Positions 29,033-37,272 of a stretch of 64,000 nt of DNA are shown here, piece by piece. The notes under the pieces were generated by a model. It did not search any database, was not told where the DNA came from, and saw only the letters and a program-made list of their open reading frames with translations. Within the stretch, counting starts at the first letter, position 1. Each line of letters opens with the position of its first letter. Location: contig NC_022080.4 of the NCBI RefSeq assembly GCF_000445995.2, positions 3,312,001-3,376,000 on the forward strand. Reading direction: 5' to 3'. The DNA is from Geobacillus genomosp. 3 (GTDB lineage: Bacteria; Bacillota; Bacilli; Bacillales; Anoxybacillaceae). A program made the position numbers and the translations under genes.

Positions 29033-29164
29033 CTATTCTTCAGGCAACCGGCGAACATCTTCCCCTGAAAGGTCAGCCAAATGAGCGATTTCTTCCGCCG
29101 TCATTCCTTTGCACGCCAGTTACAAATCAGCTGTTTCATTCCTTGCTTGATCCCTTCAGGACAA
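29033..29164 (-). pseudogene. C-terminal remnant of a Rpn/PD-(D/E)XK nuclease-transposase gene
   Basis: Minus-strand translation gives PEGIKQGMKQLICNWRAKE and a stop, then in another frame MTAEEIAHLADLSGEDVRRL and a stop at 29033. Together these resemble the tail of the Rpn family (EGIKQG repeats followed by an MTxEEIAxLTxLSxEEVxRL segment), broken by a frameshift near 29105. The nuclease domain is missing. Identification rests on this short but characteristic motif. Confidence 0.6.
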
Positions 29165-29214
29165 AAAATATTTCATAATCTGATTTCCTTTTTGGCCAAC
29201 CTCCCCTGTTTTTG

Positions 29215-29242
29215 TCATATACAGCCCAACTGCCCCATACAT
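29215..29242 (+). promoter_or_regulatory. Sigma-E promoter of cwlJ-gerQ
   Basis: TCATATA (29215-29221), a 14-bp spacer and CATACAT (29236-29242) agree with the mother-cell sigma-E consensus. It lies about 100 bp upstream of cwlJ. The B. subtilis cwlJ-ywdL operon is under sigma-E control. Confidence 0.78.
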
Positions 29243-29345
29243 ATAAATCAGAAATTCCGTTTAAACCGTTTGTCCGCCTGTCACCATTTTCCCGTTCCAT
29301 CAATAGCCTATTACTGTCGAAATTCACAACGACTGAGGTGACGAT

Positions 29346-29789
29346 ATGGGTCAGATCGCTCCCTCCATTGTAGCCCACACAGAAGAGGAAGTAAAGTTGC
29401 TGGCTCGGCTCATGCGAGCTGAAGCGGAAGGAGACGGGCGGCTTGGGATGCTCATGGTCGGCAACGTCGGCGTCAACCGCGTCATCGCCGACTGCCTTGA
29501 CTTCCGCGGCATCCGCTCCATCCGGCAAATGGTGTTCCAAAGCCCGGGCGGCTTTGAGGCGGTGCAAAAAGGGTACTTTTACCAACGGGCGCGCGAAGTG
29601 GATATCGGACTAGCCCGCCAAGTGCTCCGCGGTTGGCGCTATCACCCGGCGACAAACGCGCTTTGGTTTTTCCGTCCGCCTGAAGGCGAGCCTTGCCCGC
29701 CGCAATGGTTCAACCAATGGAACGTCGGCCGCTACAAGTCGCACTGTTTCTTCGCGCCGACTCCATCCGATTGTCCGCGCGTTTATTAA
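29346..29789 (+). CDS. cwlJ: Spore cortex-lytic hydrolase CwlJ
   Basis: 147-aa hydrolase_2-family cell wall hydrolase, needed for cortex breakdown during Ca-dipicolinate-triggered germination. The catalytic Glu region is LLARLMRAEAEGDGRLGMLMVGNVGVNR, and the C-terminal part has WFFRPPEGEPCPPQWFNQ. There is no signal peptide, as expected for a coat-located mother-cell protein. gerQ follows after 24 bp. The N-terminal MGQIAPSIVAH extension is slightly longer than in B. subtilis. Confidence 0.93.
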   Translation: MGQIAPSIVAHTEEEVKLLARLMRAEAEGDGRLGMLMVGNVGVNRVIADCLDFRGIRSIRQMVFQSPGGFEAVQKGYFYQRAREVDIGLARQVLRGWRYHPATNALWFFRPPEGEPCPPQWFNQWNVGRYKSHCFFAPTPSDCPRVY

Positions 29790-29813
29790 CATGTTTGATG
29801 AGGAGGTTTTTTC

Positions 29814-30395
29814 ATGTCCAACCATACAGAAAACAATTTCTATCCGCTTGATGAGGAACAGCAATACCATTACTATGCGCCGTTCGACCCGGAGCGGCAG
29901 CAACCGTATGCGGCTTATCCGTACGGTTACCCGTATCCGCAGCCGTACTATCCGGCGGCGTACCCGTATGCCTATTACCCGCCGACGGCTGCTGCGCCGA
30001 CCTTTGGTTTGCAAGCACCGACGTTTGCCGCCCCGACGCCGACACCGACCACCGCCGCTGCACCCGCCACCGCCGGCCCGACTGTTCCGGGGATGCTGCC
30101 GATCGAAGAATCGTACATTGAAAACATTTTGCGGCTAAATAAAGGAAAAATCGCCACCGTCTATGCGACGTTTGAAAACAACCGTGAGTGGAATGCGAAA
30201 GTGTTCCGCGGCGTCATTGAAGCAGCCGGGCGCGACCATGTCATCTTAAGCGATCCGCAAACGGGAACGCGCTATCTAATCCCTATGATTTATCTTGATT
30301 ACGTCACGTTTGAAGGCGAAATCGCCTATGAATATCCGTTTGCCGGCCCGACGGCTGCGGCCGCGACACCGCTCGCCACATATACCCCGCGCTGA
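29814..30395 (+). CDS. gerQ: Spore coat protein GerQ
   Basis: 193-aa coat protein required for CwlJ localisation. Residues 1-60 are rich in Tyr, Pro and Gln (repeats of the YPYGYPYPQPYYP type), followed by an Ala/Pro/Thr linker. The conserved C-terminal domain (ENILRLNKGKIATVYATFE, RDHVILSDPQTGTRYLIPM) follows. In B. subtilis it is crosslinked by transglutaminase. AGGAGG precedes ATG. Confidence 0.94.
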   Translation: MSNHTENNFYPLDEEQQYHYYAPFDPERQQPYAAYPYGYPYPQPYYPAAYPYAYYPPTAAAPTFGLQAPTFAAPTPTPTTAAAPATAGPTVPGMLPIEESYIENILRLNKGKIATVYATFENNREWNAKVFRGVIEAAGRDHVILSDPQTGTRYLIPMIYLDYVTFEGEIAYEYPFAGPTAAAATPLATYTPR

Positions 30396-30442
30396 GGCGC
30401 AACATAGCCCATCCGAAAACCGGCAAAACGGCTCTTTAACTT

Positions 30443-30470
30443 GGCTGCCTTTTGGCAGCCTTCTTTTTTT
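30443..30470 (+). terminator. Terminator after gerQ
   Basis: GGCTGCC and GGCAGCC arms around TTTT, followed by TTCTTTTTTT. Confidence 0.92.
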
Positions 30471-30476
30471 AACTGA

Positions 30477-30519
30477 TGTGATGGCTATCACAAACTGGTC
30501 CCCATCAACCATATATACT
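30477..30519 (+). promoter_or_regulatory. FNR-box-activated promoter
   Basis: TGTGATGGCTATCACA (30477-30492) is a perfect CRP/FNR-type palindrome (6-bp arms, TGTGA-N6-TCACA). The -10 TATACT lies at 30514-30519. The palindrome centre is about 42 bp upstream of the predicted transcription start, the class II activator position. Bacillus FNR recognises this sequence, so oxygen-limited induction is predicted. Confidence 0.8.
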
Positions 30520-30551
30520 GATGGTAAACGAAACAAAAGAGGGGCTCGCCT

Positions 30552-31052
30552 ATGGTTTGGACAGTACGCGACTTCTTGCTGGGAGTGCACATTGCCGCTG
30601 CGATGATATGGGTAGGGGGAATCGCATTCATTGGCTGGGCGGTGTACCCGGCCGCCCAATCAATGCCGCCGCTGCAGCGCCGGTCATTTTTCCGCTCGCT
30701 TATGCAGCGGTCGCATCGGCCACTTGCCGCCGCGGGCGCTGTCGTGATCATAACCGGAATCTTGCTCGGTACCGTCGCTGGTCCCATTCACCGTTGGGCG
30801 GACGTATGGGGGACTGTTTACGGCCGCTTATGGTTAGCCGCCCTCCTGACCGGGCTCACAACGCTCAGCTGGGGGACGTTTGTCGGCTACCGAAAAGCGA
30901 TGGCCGTGTTTGCCGATGAACAGCTTTGGCGTCAGGCTGAAGACGGTGACGATGGGCCATTAAAAAAAGCCATGGCGTCGATCGTCGCCGTCCAATCGGT
31001 GGAAGCGGCCGGGTTTGTCGTGTTGCTCATATGCATGCTTTTACTTTCTTGA
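30552..31052 (+). CDS. CopD-like integral membrane protein
   Basis: 166-aa protein with four predicted helices. It begins with LLGVHIAAAMIWVGGIAFIGWAVYP, the start typical of CopD/DUF2269-like proteins, and has conserved His, Trp and Gly positions that often bind heme or metal. There is no extracellular copper-binding domain. It is the first gene behind the FNR-type promoter and lies 22 bp upstream of a UbiA-family gene. B. subtilis has neither gene between ywdL and ywdK. Role unknown. Confidence 0.7.
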   Translation: MVWTVRDFLLGVHIAAAMIWVGGIAFIGWAVYPAAQSMPPLQRRSFFRSLMQRSHRPLAAAGAVVIITGILLGTVAGPIHRWADVWGTVYGRLWLAALLTGLTTLSWGTFVGYRKAMAVFADEQLWRQAEDGDDGPLKKAMASIVAVQSVEAAGFVVLLICMLLLS

Positions 31053-31074
31053 TGGAAACGAGGGGGAGACATTG

Positions 31075-31977
31075 TTGAGCCATAAACATCACAACGAAAG
31101 CCAACCGCTGTTTTACCGTTTTTCATGGCTTCACTTAATGCGCCCGCCGACATGGAGCGGGACGATCAGCCCTGTGCTGGCTGCTGCCGCGTTTGCAGCG
31201 AAAAAGGCGAGTATGCGGCCCGGCGCGTTGTTGACTATGCTCATCGCCTCTGTCTTGATCCAATCGGCCGTCAACATGCTCAATGACTATTTTGACCGGC
31301 TGCGCGGCCAAGACGGCGACAAATGGACGGACACCCCCGGCCATGGCCCTGCCCACCGGCTGATTCCCGCCGCCGCTGGCGTCATGCTCGTTGCCGCCGG
31401 CGCCTTGGGCGGGTATTTGGCATGGCAAAGCCATATAGCCGTCGCATGGGTCGGCGTTGTCGCCATCGCATGCGGGATCGCCTACTCGGCGGGGCCGCGC
31501 CCGCTCGCTGCGCTTGGGTTGGGCGAGTTAACCGCTGCCATCTGCATGGGTCCGGTCATCACGATGCTCGCCTATGCCGTACACGGCCATGCGCCCGACG
31601 CTGCTGTGTTCGCCTTGTCCATCCCGTTTGCCTTCCTCATTGCCTCAATGATTTTGACGAACAATATCCGCGACATCGAAAAAGACCGGCCGTTTCGCCG
31701 CACATTGGCCATGCGGCTCGGGCGGAGAAACGCGGTGCGCCTGCTTGTGCTTCTTCTCGTCTCCGCCTATTTATCGATTGCTGCCTTGATCGTTTGGCAT
31801 GTCGTCCCTTTGTTTGCCGCGATGACAGGGCTTGCGCTGCCGCTTGCTATCCGTCTTTGCCTCTGTTTCCGTCCGGGGGCTAGCCAAGCTGAACAAGCGA
31901 ACGGCATGAAATGGGCGGCCCGGCATCATTGGGCGGCGGGGCTATTGTTAGCGCTCAGTTTGTGGCTTTCCTTATAA
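31075..31977 (+). CDS. UbiA-family prenyltransferase, MenA-like
   Basis: 300-aa membrane prenyltransferase with about eight helices. The first Asp-rich motif is NMLNDYFDRLRGQD and the second DIEKDRPFRRTLAMRLG, the pattern of 1,4-dihydroxy-2-naphthoate prenyltransferase. The start is probably TTG at 31075, since GGGGGAG is 6 nt upstream. It could be the main MenA or an extra copy expressed at low oxygen through the FNR box; the window cannot tell. Confidence 0.8.
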   Translation: MSHKHHNESQPLFYRFSWLHLMRPPTWSGTISPVLAAAAFAAKKASMRPGALLTMLIASVLIQSAVNMLNDYFDRLRGQDGDKWTDTPGHGPAHRLIPAAAGVMLVAAGALGGYLAWQSHIAVAWVGVVAIACGIAYSAGPRPLAALGLGELTAAICMGPVITMLAYAVHGHAPDAAVFALSIPFAFLIASMILTNNIRDIEKDRPFRRTLAMRLGRRNAVRLLVLLLVSAYLSIAALIVWHVVPLFAAMTGLALPLAIRLCLCFRPGASQAEQANGMKWAARHHWAAGLLLALSLWLSL

Positions 31978-31979
31978 AA

Positions 31980-32016
31980 ACAAAAAACGGAGCGTCCCGC
32001 TCGTGCGCTCCGTTTA
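31980..32016. terminator. Bidirectional terminator between the MenA-like gene and ywdK
   Basis: ACGGAGCG and CGCTCCGT arms (31987-31994, 32006-32013). On the minus strand they are followed by TTTTTTG, serving ywdK. On the plus strand the stem is followed by only TTATAG. Confidence 0.85.
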
Positions 32017-32385
32017 TAGCCATTTCAACGCCGCATAGCCGATCATCACCCAGGCGATCAAAAAGGCGACGCCGCCAAACGGGGTGATCGCACCGAGCGG
32101 CTTGATTTGCGTGACACTCAACACGTATAAGCTGCCGGAGAACAGCACAATGCCGGCAAACATCACCCAGCCGGCCGCGCCGATCAGCCCGGCGTTTGGC
32201 ACCTTGCCAAGCAAAAGTCCGACGATAAACAGCCCGGCCGCATGAAACATCTGGTATTGAACCGCCGTTTTCCACGTGTCCAAATACCGATCCGGAATTT
32301 TTCCCTCCAACCCGTGCGCGCCAAACGCTCCCAACGCCACAGCCAAAAACGCGTTGAGCGCGCCGAGGAAGATGAACGTTTTCAT
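32014..32385 (-). CDS. ywdK: DUF423 membrane protein YwdK
   Basis: 123-aa protein with four helices and the DUF423 signatures LGAFGAHGLEGK and the terminal AWVMIGYAALKW. Function unknown. ATG at 32385 (MKTFIFLGALNAFLAV) is used because AGGTGGG lies upstream and the length then matches the family. A possible promoter (TTGTGG, 18 bp, TATAAT) lies near 32420-32455. In B. subtilis it follows ywdL; here the FNR-driven pair lies between, and the aromatic island begins on its other side. Confidence 0.88.
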   Translation of the reverse strand: MKTFIFLGALNAFLAVALGAFGAHGLEGKIPDRYLDTWKTAVQYQMFHAAGLFIVGLLLGKVPNAGLIGAAGWVMFAGIVLFSGSLYVLSVTQIKPLGAITPFGGVAFLIAWVMIGYAALKWL

Positions 32386-32510
32386 CACGATCCCACCTTT
32401 CACATTTAGAGATCCCACCTTCCATTATAAATAAGGATATATCCTCGCCACAAATAGCAAAACTCCCATTTCCCCGTAACAGAATCCATTTTTTATTTTG
32501 CGCCAACATA

Positions 32511-32544
32511 ACAAACGATGGCAAAAAACTGCCATCGTTTGTTG
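32511..32544 (-). terminator. Perfect hairpin at the end of the aromatic island
   Basis: AACAAACGATGGCA and TGCCATCGTTTGTT are perfect 14-bp arms around a six-base loop. It is 40 bp after the last catabolic gene. No U-tract follows; the loop itself is TTTTTT-rich on the minus strand. It most likely marks the transcript end. Confidence 0.6.
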
Positions 32545-32583
32545 TCCCTGATCGAATTGTCATGCGGAAGAGCTTCTTTTTCC

Positions 32584-33057
32584 TCACATCTCTTCCGGTT
32601 TTTTCACATCAACATAACGTCCGCAGAAGAAGCCAAGGGCATCTCCGTCTTCGTACGTATAGCGTTTTACTTCTCCCAAAAACAAGATGTGGTCCCCTCC
32701 GTCATATTCCCGCCAAGGCGCGCATTCAATGACAGCAAGGCTTCCTTCTAAGTACGGAGCGCATTCGCCCTCCGCCCAAGGAATGGAAAGTTGCGGATTA
32801 GGCTTGCCGGCAAAATGGTTCGATAACTCCTTTTGCTCGGTGCGCAAAATATTAACAGCAAAAGAATTTCCGCTCATGTACTGACTTGCTTTTGTTTTCC
32901 GGTCAACAGAGACAAGAATGAGCGGAGGCTCAAGGGAGACAGATGTAAAAGAGTTGGCAGTCATCCCCCGCGGTCCCTCCGGACTATTGTACGTAATCAC
33001 AGTGACACCGGTCGCAAACTTCCCAAAACATTTCCGCAAATCTTTCGTTTCGATCAT
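32584..33057 (-). CDS. pheA2: Flavin reductase component of the two-component phenol hydroxylase
   Basis: 157-aa HpaC/PheA2-type NADH:flavin oxidoreductase that delivers reduced FAD to the oxygenase. The flavin-binding region FGKFATGVTVITY, then GMTANSFTSVSLEPPLILVSVD, defines the family. It is the last gene of the island, almost 9 kb from its oxygenase partner at 41800-43374, an unusual separation. Reduction of FAD rather than FMN is inferred from relatives. Confidence 0.87.
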   Translation of the reverse strand: MIETKDLRKCFGKFATGVTVITYNSPEGPRGMTANSFTSVSLEPPLILVSVDRKTKASQYMSGNSFAVNILRTEQKELSNHFAGKPNPQLSIPWAEGECAPYLEGSLAVIECAPWREYDGGDHILFLGEVKRYTYEDGDALGFFCGRYVDVKKPEEM

Positions 33058-33099
33058 TTGCTTTTCCCTCCTATCCGTATGTTTTCATTCTCTTCTTCA

Positions 33100-33303
33100 T
33101 CATTGTTTCGGGAGCGTTTCTTTTTCATCCAAAGTGACTCCCCCGACACTCCAATGCGACTTCGGGAGTTCGTAAATCGCGATACGAATATTTCCTTTCG
33201 GAGCATTTAGCGTACGGGCGATCGCCTCGGCAACTTCGGCAATCATCTGCTTTTTTTGTTCCTCTGTTCTTCCTTCAAGCATGTGAATTTGCACGAGTGG
33301 CAA
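33100..33303 (-). CDS. 4-oxalocrotonate tautomerase
   Basis: 67-residue tautomerase ketonising 2-hydroxymuconate. The mature start is Pro1 (PLVQIHMLEGRTEEQ), with Arg11 conserved. The start is taken as TTG at 33303, because GGGGAGGGG lies 6 nt upstream and only this start places the catalytic proline next to the initiator; longer in-frame starts would bury it. It belongs to the oxidative branch of the meta pathway. The C-terminus (VGGVTLDEKETLPKQ) is longer than in XylH. Confidence 0.88.
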   Translation of the reverse strand: MPLVQIHMLEGRTEEQKKQMIAEVAEAIARTLNAPKGNIRIAIYELPKSHWSVGGVTLDEKETLPKQ

Positions 33304-33470
33304 CTTTTTCCCCTCCCCATTAAGCAAATCAGTAATTTCATGGTGCGTGTCGATGAAGGGACGCATTCCCCGATGGGGGAAACGTTGTGAACCTTCCTTT
33401 CCATCACGCTCAACAACCGTTGATCTACAAGAAACCGTCGTGTTTCACTTGTTCTTCTATTCGGCGTTCC

Positions 33471-34250
33471 TCACTCAAACACAACTTGCACATCGCCCAA
33501 ATGGGCAAAACTGGCTTGCACGACATCCCCAGGTTGAACAGCGATCGCTTCTGTAATTCCGCCGGTAAGCACTAAATCTCCCGCTTTTAGCCGCTCCCCT
33601 TTGCGGGCCAGCATTTTTGCCAGCATTGCGACAGAACGGGCAGGATGGCCTAACACATTGGCAGGGGTCCCGGTGGCTTTCACTTCCCCATTAATGCGCA
33701 GCGTCATTCCGAAAGTTGCGACTTCTTCCTTTTTTGCGCCAACAAGGCGATGACCAAGAACAAATTTTGCTGAAGAAGCATTGTCCGCAACGACATCCGC
33801 CAACGTAAAACGAAAGTTTTCATAGCGGCTATCAATAATTTCAATAGACGCCATGAGATGGTCTGTCGCCTCTAACACTTCTTTCTCTGTCACATTCTCT
33901 CCGCTCAAGTCTCTGCCTAGCAAAAACGCCACTTCTGCTTCAACACGCGGATGAATAAATGAATTGTAGGAAAGACGTTCCCCATTTTCTACTAACATGC
34001 TGGCCAGCAATGTTCCATATACTGGTTCCGACACGTTCATTTGTTTCATCTTAGCCGGGCTCGTCAGCCCCATTTTATATCCGACTGCACGATCCCCTTC
34101 CTTTTGTTTATGGGCTATCCATGCCTCTTGAATCGCATAGGCTTCCTCTATGTCAAAGCGATGGGATAAACTGAGACAAGGGATCGCCTTGCGCTGCTTT
34201 TCCGCTTCCTCTAAGATCCTCACAATTCCGTCCCATTTTCCGTTTTCCAA
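33471..34250 (-). CDS. 4-oxalocrotonate decarboxylase (2-oxo-3-hexenedioate decarboxylase)
   Basis: 259-aa fumarylacetoacetase-fold protein giving 2-hydroxypenta-2,4-dienoate. Family motifs are IEEAYAIQEAWIAHK, GYKMGLTSPAKM, the metal-binding HPRVEAEVAFLL and the C-terminal LVLTGGITEAIAVQPGD. It is a close paralogue of the hydratase encoded next; the pair normally forms a complex. The specific assignment as decarboxylase rather than hydratase rests on similarity and on the presence of both genes. The start is TTG at 34250 with GGGAGGGG upstream. Confidence 0.85.
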   Translation of the reverse strand: MENGKWDGIVRILEEAEKQRKAIPCLSLSHRFDIEEAYAIQEAWIAHKQKEGDRAVGYKMGLTSPAKMKQMNVSEPVYGTLLASMLVENGERLSYNSFIHPRVEAEVAFLLGRDLSGENVTEKEVLEATDHLMASIEIIDSRYENFRFTLADVVADNASSAKFVLGHRLVGAKKEEVATFGMTLRINGEVKATGTPANVLGHPARSVAMLAKMLARKGERLKAGDLVLTGGITEAIAVQPGDVVQASFAHLGDVQVVFE

Positions 34251-34499
34251 CAATGTTCCCCTCCCGTTTCGTCTGTCTGTTCCAGCCATGAAGCAGCGGC
34301 ATTACTAAGCGGCCGTTCAATGTGACATGCTTCCTCTGTCTATGCCAACGCTTCGAAACGGGGGCTTCTCGGACGATCCGTCTCATCGTGGAAAGTGAAT
34401 CGAGCGGATTCGTTGTCCACCCCGCGGTTCGAAGCCCGGTTCGTCCTTTTTATGGCGCCCGTGCATCTTCCAAAAGAGGAGACTGTTTTTAGGAATGGG

Positions 34500-35273
34500 C
34501 TAAAATTGAACCGACAGCGTTTCCCAACCAGAAAATTCGACGTTCACCTTATCGCCTGGCCGGACATCGACCGCTGCCGATAAAGCACCGGAAAGGACGA
34601 CTTCTCCAGCCTTAAGCGGAATATCAAACCGGCCGAGAAAATTGGCAAGCCAAGCGACGCTGTATAGAGGATTCCCGAGCGCCGCCGCGCCTGTCCCCGT
34701 ATTCACCAATGTATCGTTCACATATAGCGCCATTCCGATTTCCGTAACATCGATGTCTTGAAGCGGAATCGCTTCTTTCCCAAGAAGAAACAAGCCCGAA
34801 GAAGCGTTATCCGCGATCGTATCAGGAAGCCGGATGTTCCAATCGCGAATGCGGCTATCGACAATCTCGATCGCCGGCACAACCCGATCGACGGCGTTGA
34901 TGACGTCAAGATGCGTCAGCCCAGGGCCTTTCAATGTTTTTTTGAGAATGAACGCAATTTCTCCTTCCACTTTCGGCTGCAGGAGCTTTTCCCACGGCAC
35001 ACGGTCTCCCGCTTTGATTTCCATCGTATGAAGCAAATGCCCATAATCGGGTTCATTCACTCCGAGAAGCTGCTGCATCGCTTTTGATGTGAGCCCAATT
35101 TTTTTCCCGACGATCCGATCGCCTTGATCGACTTTGCGACGGATATTGATCAGTTGAATTTGATATGCTTCCTCCGGTGTCAAGGAAGGGATGTGCGTTG
35201 TGAGGGGATCGATCCCTTCCCGCGTTTTTTCCGCTCGAAAAAGACGTTCAGCCAACTCTTCCAATGAAGGCAT
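34500..35273 (-). CDS. 2-hydroxypenta-2,4-dienoate hydratase
   Basis: 257-aa hydratase forming 4-hydroxy-2-oxovalerate. Same fold as its neighbour, with TPEEAYQIQLINIRRK, KIGLTSKAMQQLLG, QPKVEGEIAFIL and VVLSGALSAAVDVRPGD. The SGAL motif is typical of hydratases where the decarboxylase has TGGIT. ATG has AAGGAGG in front. The 249-base spacer to the decarboxylase gene holds no recognisable gene or promoter. Confidence 0.87.
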   Translation of the reverse strand: MPSLEELAERLFRAEKTREGIDPLTTHIPSLTPEEAYQIQLINIRRKVDQGDRIVGKKIGLTSKAMQQLLGVNEPDYGHLLHTMEIKAGDRVPWEKLLQPKVEGEIAFILKKTLKGPGLTHLDVINAVDRVVPAIEIVDSRIRDWNIRLPDTIADNASSGLFLLGKEAIPLQDIDVTEIGMALYVNDTLVNTGTGAAALGNPLYSVAWLANFLGRFDIPLKAGEVVLSGALSAAVDVRPGDKVNVEFSGWETLSVQF

Positions 35274-35306
35274 GAGCTGCTTCCTCCTTAAAATATTTGG
35301 CCGATA

Positions 35307-36338
35307 TCACATCATCGTGACATTGGCTGTTTTCTTTTTGATTTCCAAAGCGACGTCGACAATCATATCCTCTTGGCCGCCGACGACTTTTCGTTTGCCA
35401 AGCTCGATTAAAATATCGCGGGCATCAACGCCAAACTGTTCTGCTGCGCGAAAAGCGTGAAGAAGGAAGCTGGAATAAACGCCCGCATATCCCATTGTTA
35501 AACTCACCCGGTCGATTTGCACGGGGCGGATCATTTTCGGTTTCACAATGTCTTCGGCGGCGTCCATGGCACTGTAAATATCGAGTCCGGTATCAATGCC
35601 CCGTTTATCAGCCGCCGCAGCGAACACTTCTAAAGGGGTGTTGCCGGCTCCTGCTCCAAGCCCAGCCAAGCTGCAGTCGATGCGGTCTGCCCCGGCGTCG
35701 ATCGCAGCAAACGAGTTGGCGATGGAAAGACCGAGATTGTGGTGGGCGTGAAACCCGATTTCCACGTTGGGAGACAACGCTTGCCGTAAAGCGCTGACTT
35801 TTTCGCCTGCCTCTTCCGGAAGCATCGCACCGGCAGAATCCACGATATAAACGACATCAGCTCCATATGATTCCATCTTTTTCGCTTCTTCCACAAGAGT
35901 GCTTGCCGAAACCATATGGGACATCATTAAAAACCCGACAACTTCCAACCCCAACCGTTTCGCTTCCCCCATATGTTGTTCAGAAATATCCGCTTCTGTG
36001 CAATGAGTGGCGATCCGAATCGTTTCAACCCCGATTTCTTTCGCGCGGGCCATGTCTTCGGCTGTACCGATGCCGGGGAGAAGAAGAGCGGTCAGTTTCG
36101 CACGTTTGATCGACTCACGCGCTGCCCGCAACAAGTCTTCTTCTGTCTCTTTCGAAAAACCGTATTGAATCGTCGATCCGCCCAAGCCGTCCCCGTGAGT
36201 GACTTCAATATGGCTGACACCTAACGCATCAAGTTTAGATGCAATTTCCTTGACATCGTCCACGGAAAATTGGTGTTTGACAGCGTGCATCCCATCGCGC
36301 AGCGTCACATCCGTGATTTTGACTTTTTTCTTTTTCAT
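35307..36338 (-). CDS. 4-hydroxy-2-oxovalerate aldolase
   Basis: 343-aa class II aldolase splitting the substrate into pyruvate and acetaldehyde. The HMGL-like TIM barrel starts with DVTLRDGMHAVKHQF, and GFHAHHNLGLSIANS carries the metal-binding histidines. The C-terminal domain contacts the acylating dehydrogenase encoded next, with which it channels acetaldehyde. Its 15-bp spacing from that gene agrees with complex formation. Confidence 0.94.
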   Translation of the reverse strand: MKKKKVKITDVTLRDGMHAVKHQFSVDDVKEIASKLDALGVSHIEVTHGDGLGGSTIQYGFSKETEEDLLRAARESIKRAKLTALLLPGIGTAEDMARAKEIGVETIRIATHCTEADISEQHMGEAKRLGLEVVGFLMMSHMVSASTLVEEAKKMESYGADVVYIVDSAGAMLPEEAGEKVSALRQALSPNVEIGFHAHHNLGLSIANSFAAIDAGADRIDCSLAGLGAGAGNTPLEVFAAAADKRGIDTGLDIYSAMDAAEDIVKPKMIRPVQIDRVSLTMGYAGVYSSFLLHAFRAAEQFGVDARDILIELGKRKVVGGQEDMIVDVALEIKKKTANVTMM

Positions 36339-36356
36339 CATATCCGCCTCCTTCTT

Positions 36357-37256
36357 CTACTCGTTTTTCACTACGGCGAGACGATGTTTAGCCATCTCTT
36401 CTGCCACTTTCACCGCTGCTGTCGTCATGATGTCCAAATTTCCAGCGTACACAGGAAGAAAATCGCCAAGCCCCTCTACTTCAATCGACACGTTGACGAT
36501 ACCGTCGCGGAAAAGAATATCCCGATTGAGGCGGTAACCCGGTACGTACGTTTGAATATAAGACACCATATCATGGATGGATTTGATGATGTTCGCTTCC
36601 GTTTCTTTGCCGACATCTCCCACTTGGCAGTAAATCGTGTTGCGCATCATAATCGGCGGTTCGGCCGGGTTGAGAATGATGATCGCTTTTCCTTTTTTGG
36701 CTCCGCCGATCACTTCGTGAGCTTTCGCTGTCGTTACCGTAAATTCATCAATGTTTTGCCGCGTGCCGGGCCCGGCGCTTTTGCTTGAGACGGTGGCAAC
36801 AATTTCGGCATACTCGACCGGGGTGACCCGTTGCACGGCATAGGTGATCGGCACTGTCGCCTGGCCGCCGCATGTAATCATGTTGACATTCAACGTATCC
36901 AGATGCTCATGAAGATTCACGGCCGCACAAACGTAAGGCCCACGCGCTGCAGGGGTAAGGTCGATCGTCTGGATACCGAGAGTCTGCAATATTTTTGCAT
37001 GGCGCACATGAGCTTTCGCGCTCGTGGAATCAAATACAATGTCCGGATGCACGCCGGCGTCGATCGCTTGTTTTAACCCTTGATCAAACGTCTCCAATCC
37101 CTTCTCTTTCGCCCGCTTCAAACCTTCGGATTGAGGATCGATGCCAATCATCCAGACAGGCTCGACCCACGGGCTGCGCAAAAGTTTATACATAAGATCA
37201 GTACCAATGTTCCCAGACCCGATAATGGCGGCTTTCAGCTTTTTGACGGCTGTCAT
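36357..37256 (-). CDS. Acetaldehyde dehydrogenase (acylating)
   Basis: 299-aa DmpF/MhpF-type enzyme converting acetaldehyde, NAD and CoA to acetyl-CoA. The Rossmann loop is [18 protein letters not shown] and the acyl-accepting cysteine is in [12 protein letters not shown]. Partner of the aldolase. ATG is preceded by GGGGGAGAAACCG. Confidence 0.95.
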   Translation of the reverse strand: MTAVKKLKAAIIGSGNIGTDLMYKLLRSPWVEPVWMIGIDPQSEGLKRAKEKGLETFDQGLKQAIDAGVHPDIVFDSTSAKAHVRHAKILQTLGIQTIDLTPAARGPYVCAAVNLHEHLDTLNVNMITCGGQATVPITYAVQRVTPVEYAEIVATVSSKSAGPGTRQNIDEFTVTTAKAHEVIGGAKKGKAIIILNPAEPPIMMRNTIYCQVGDVGKETEANIIKSIHDMVSYIQTYVPGYRLNRDILFRDGIVNVSIEVEGLGDFLPVYAGNLDIMTTAAVKVAEEMAKHRLAVVKNE

Positions 37257-37272
37257 CGGTTTCTCCCCCTTC

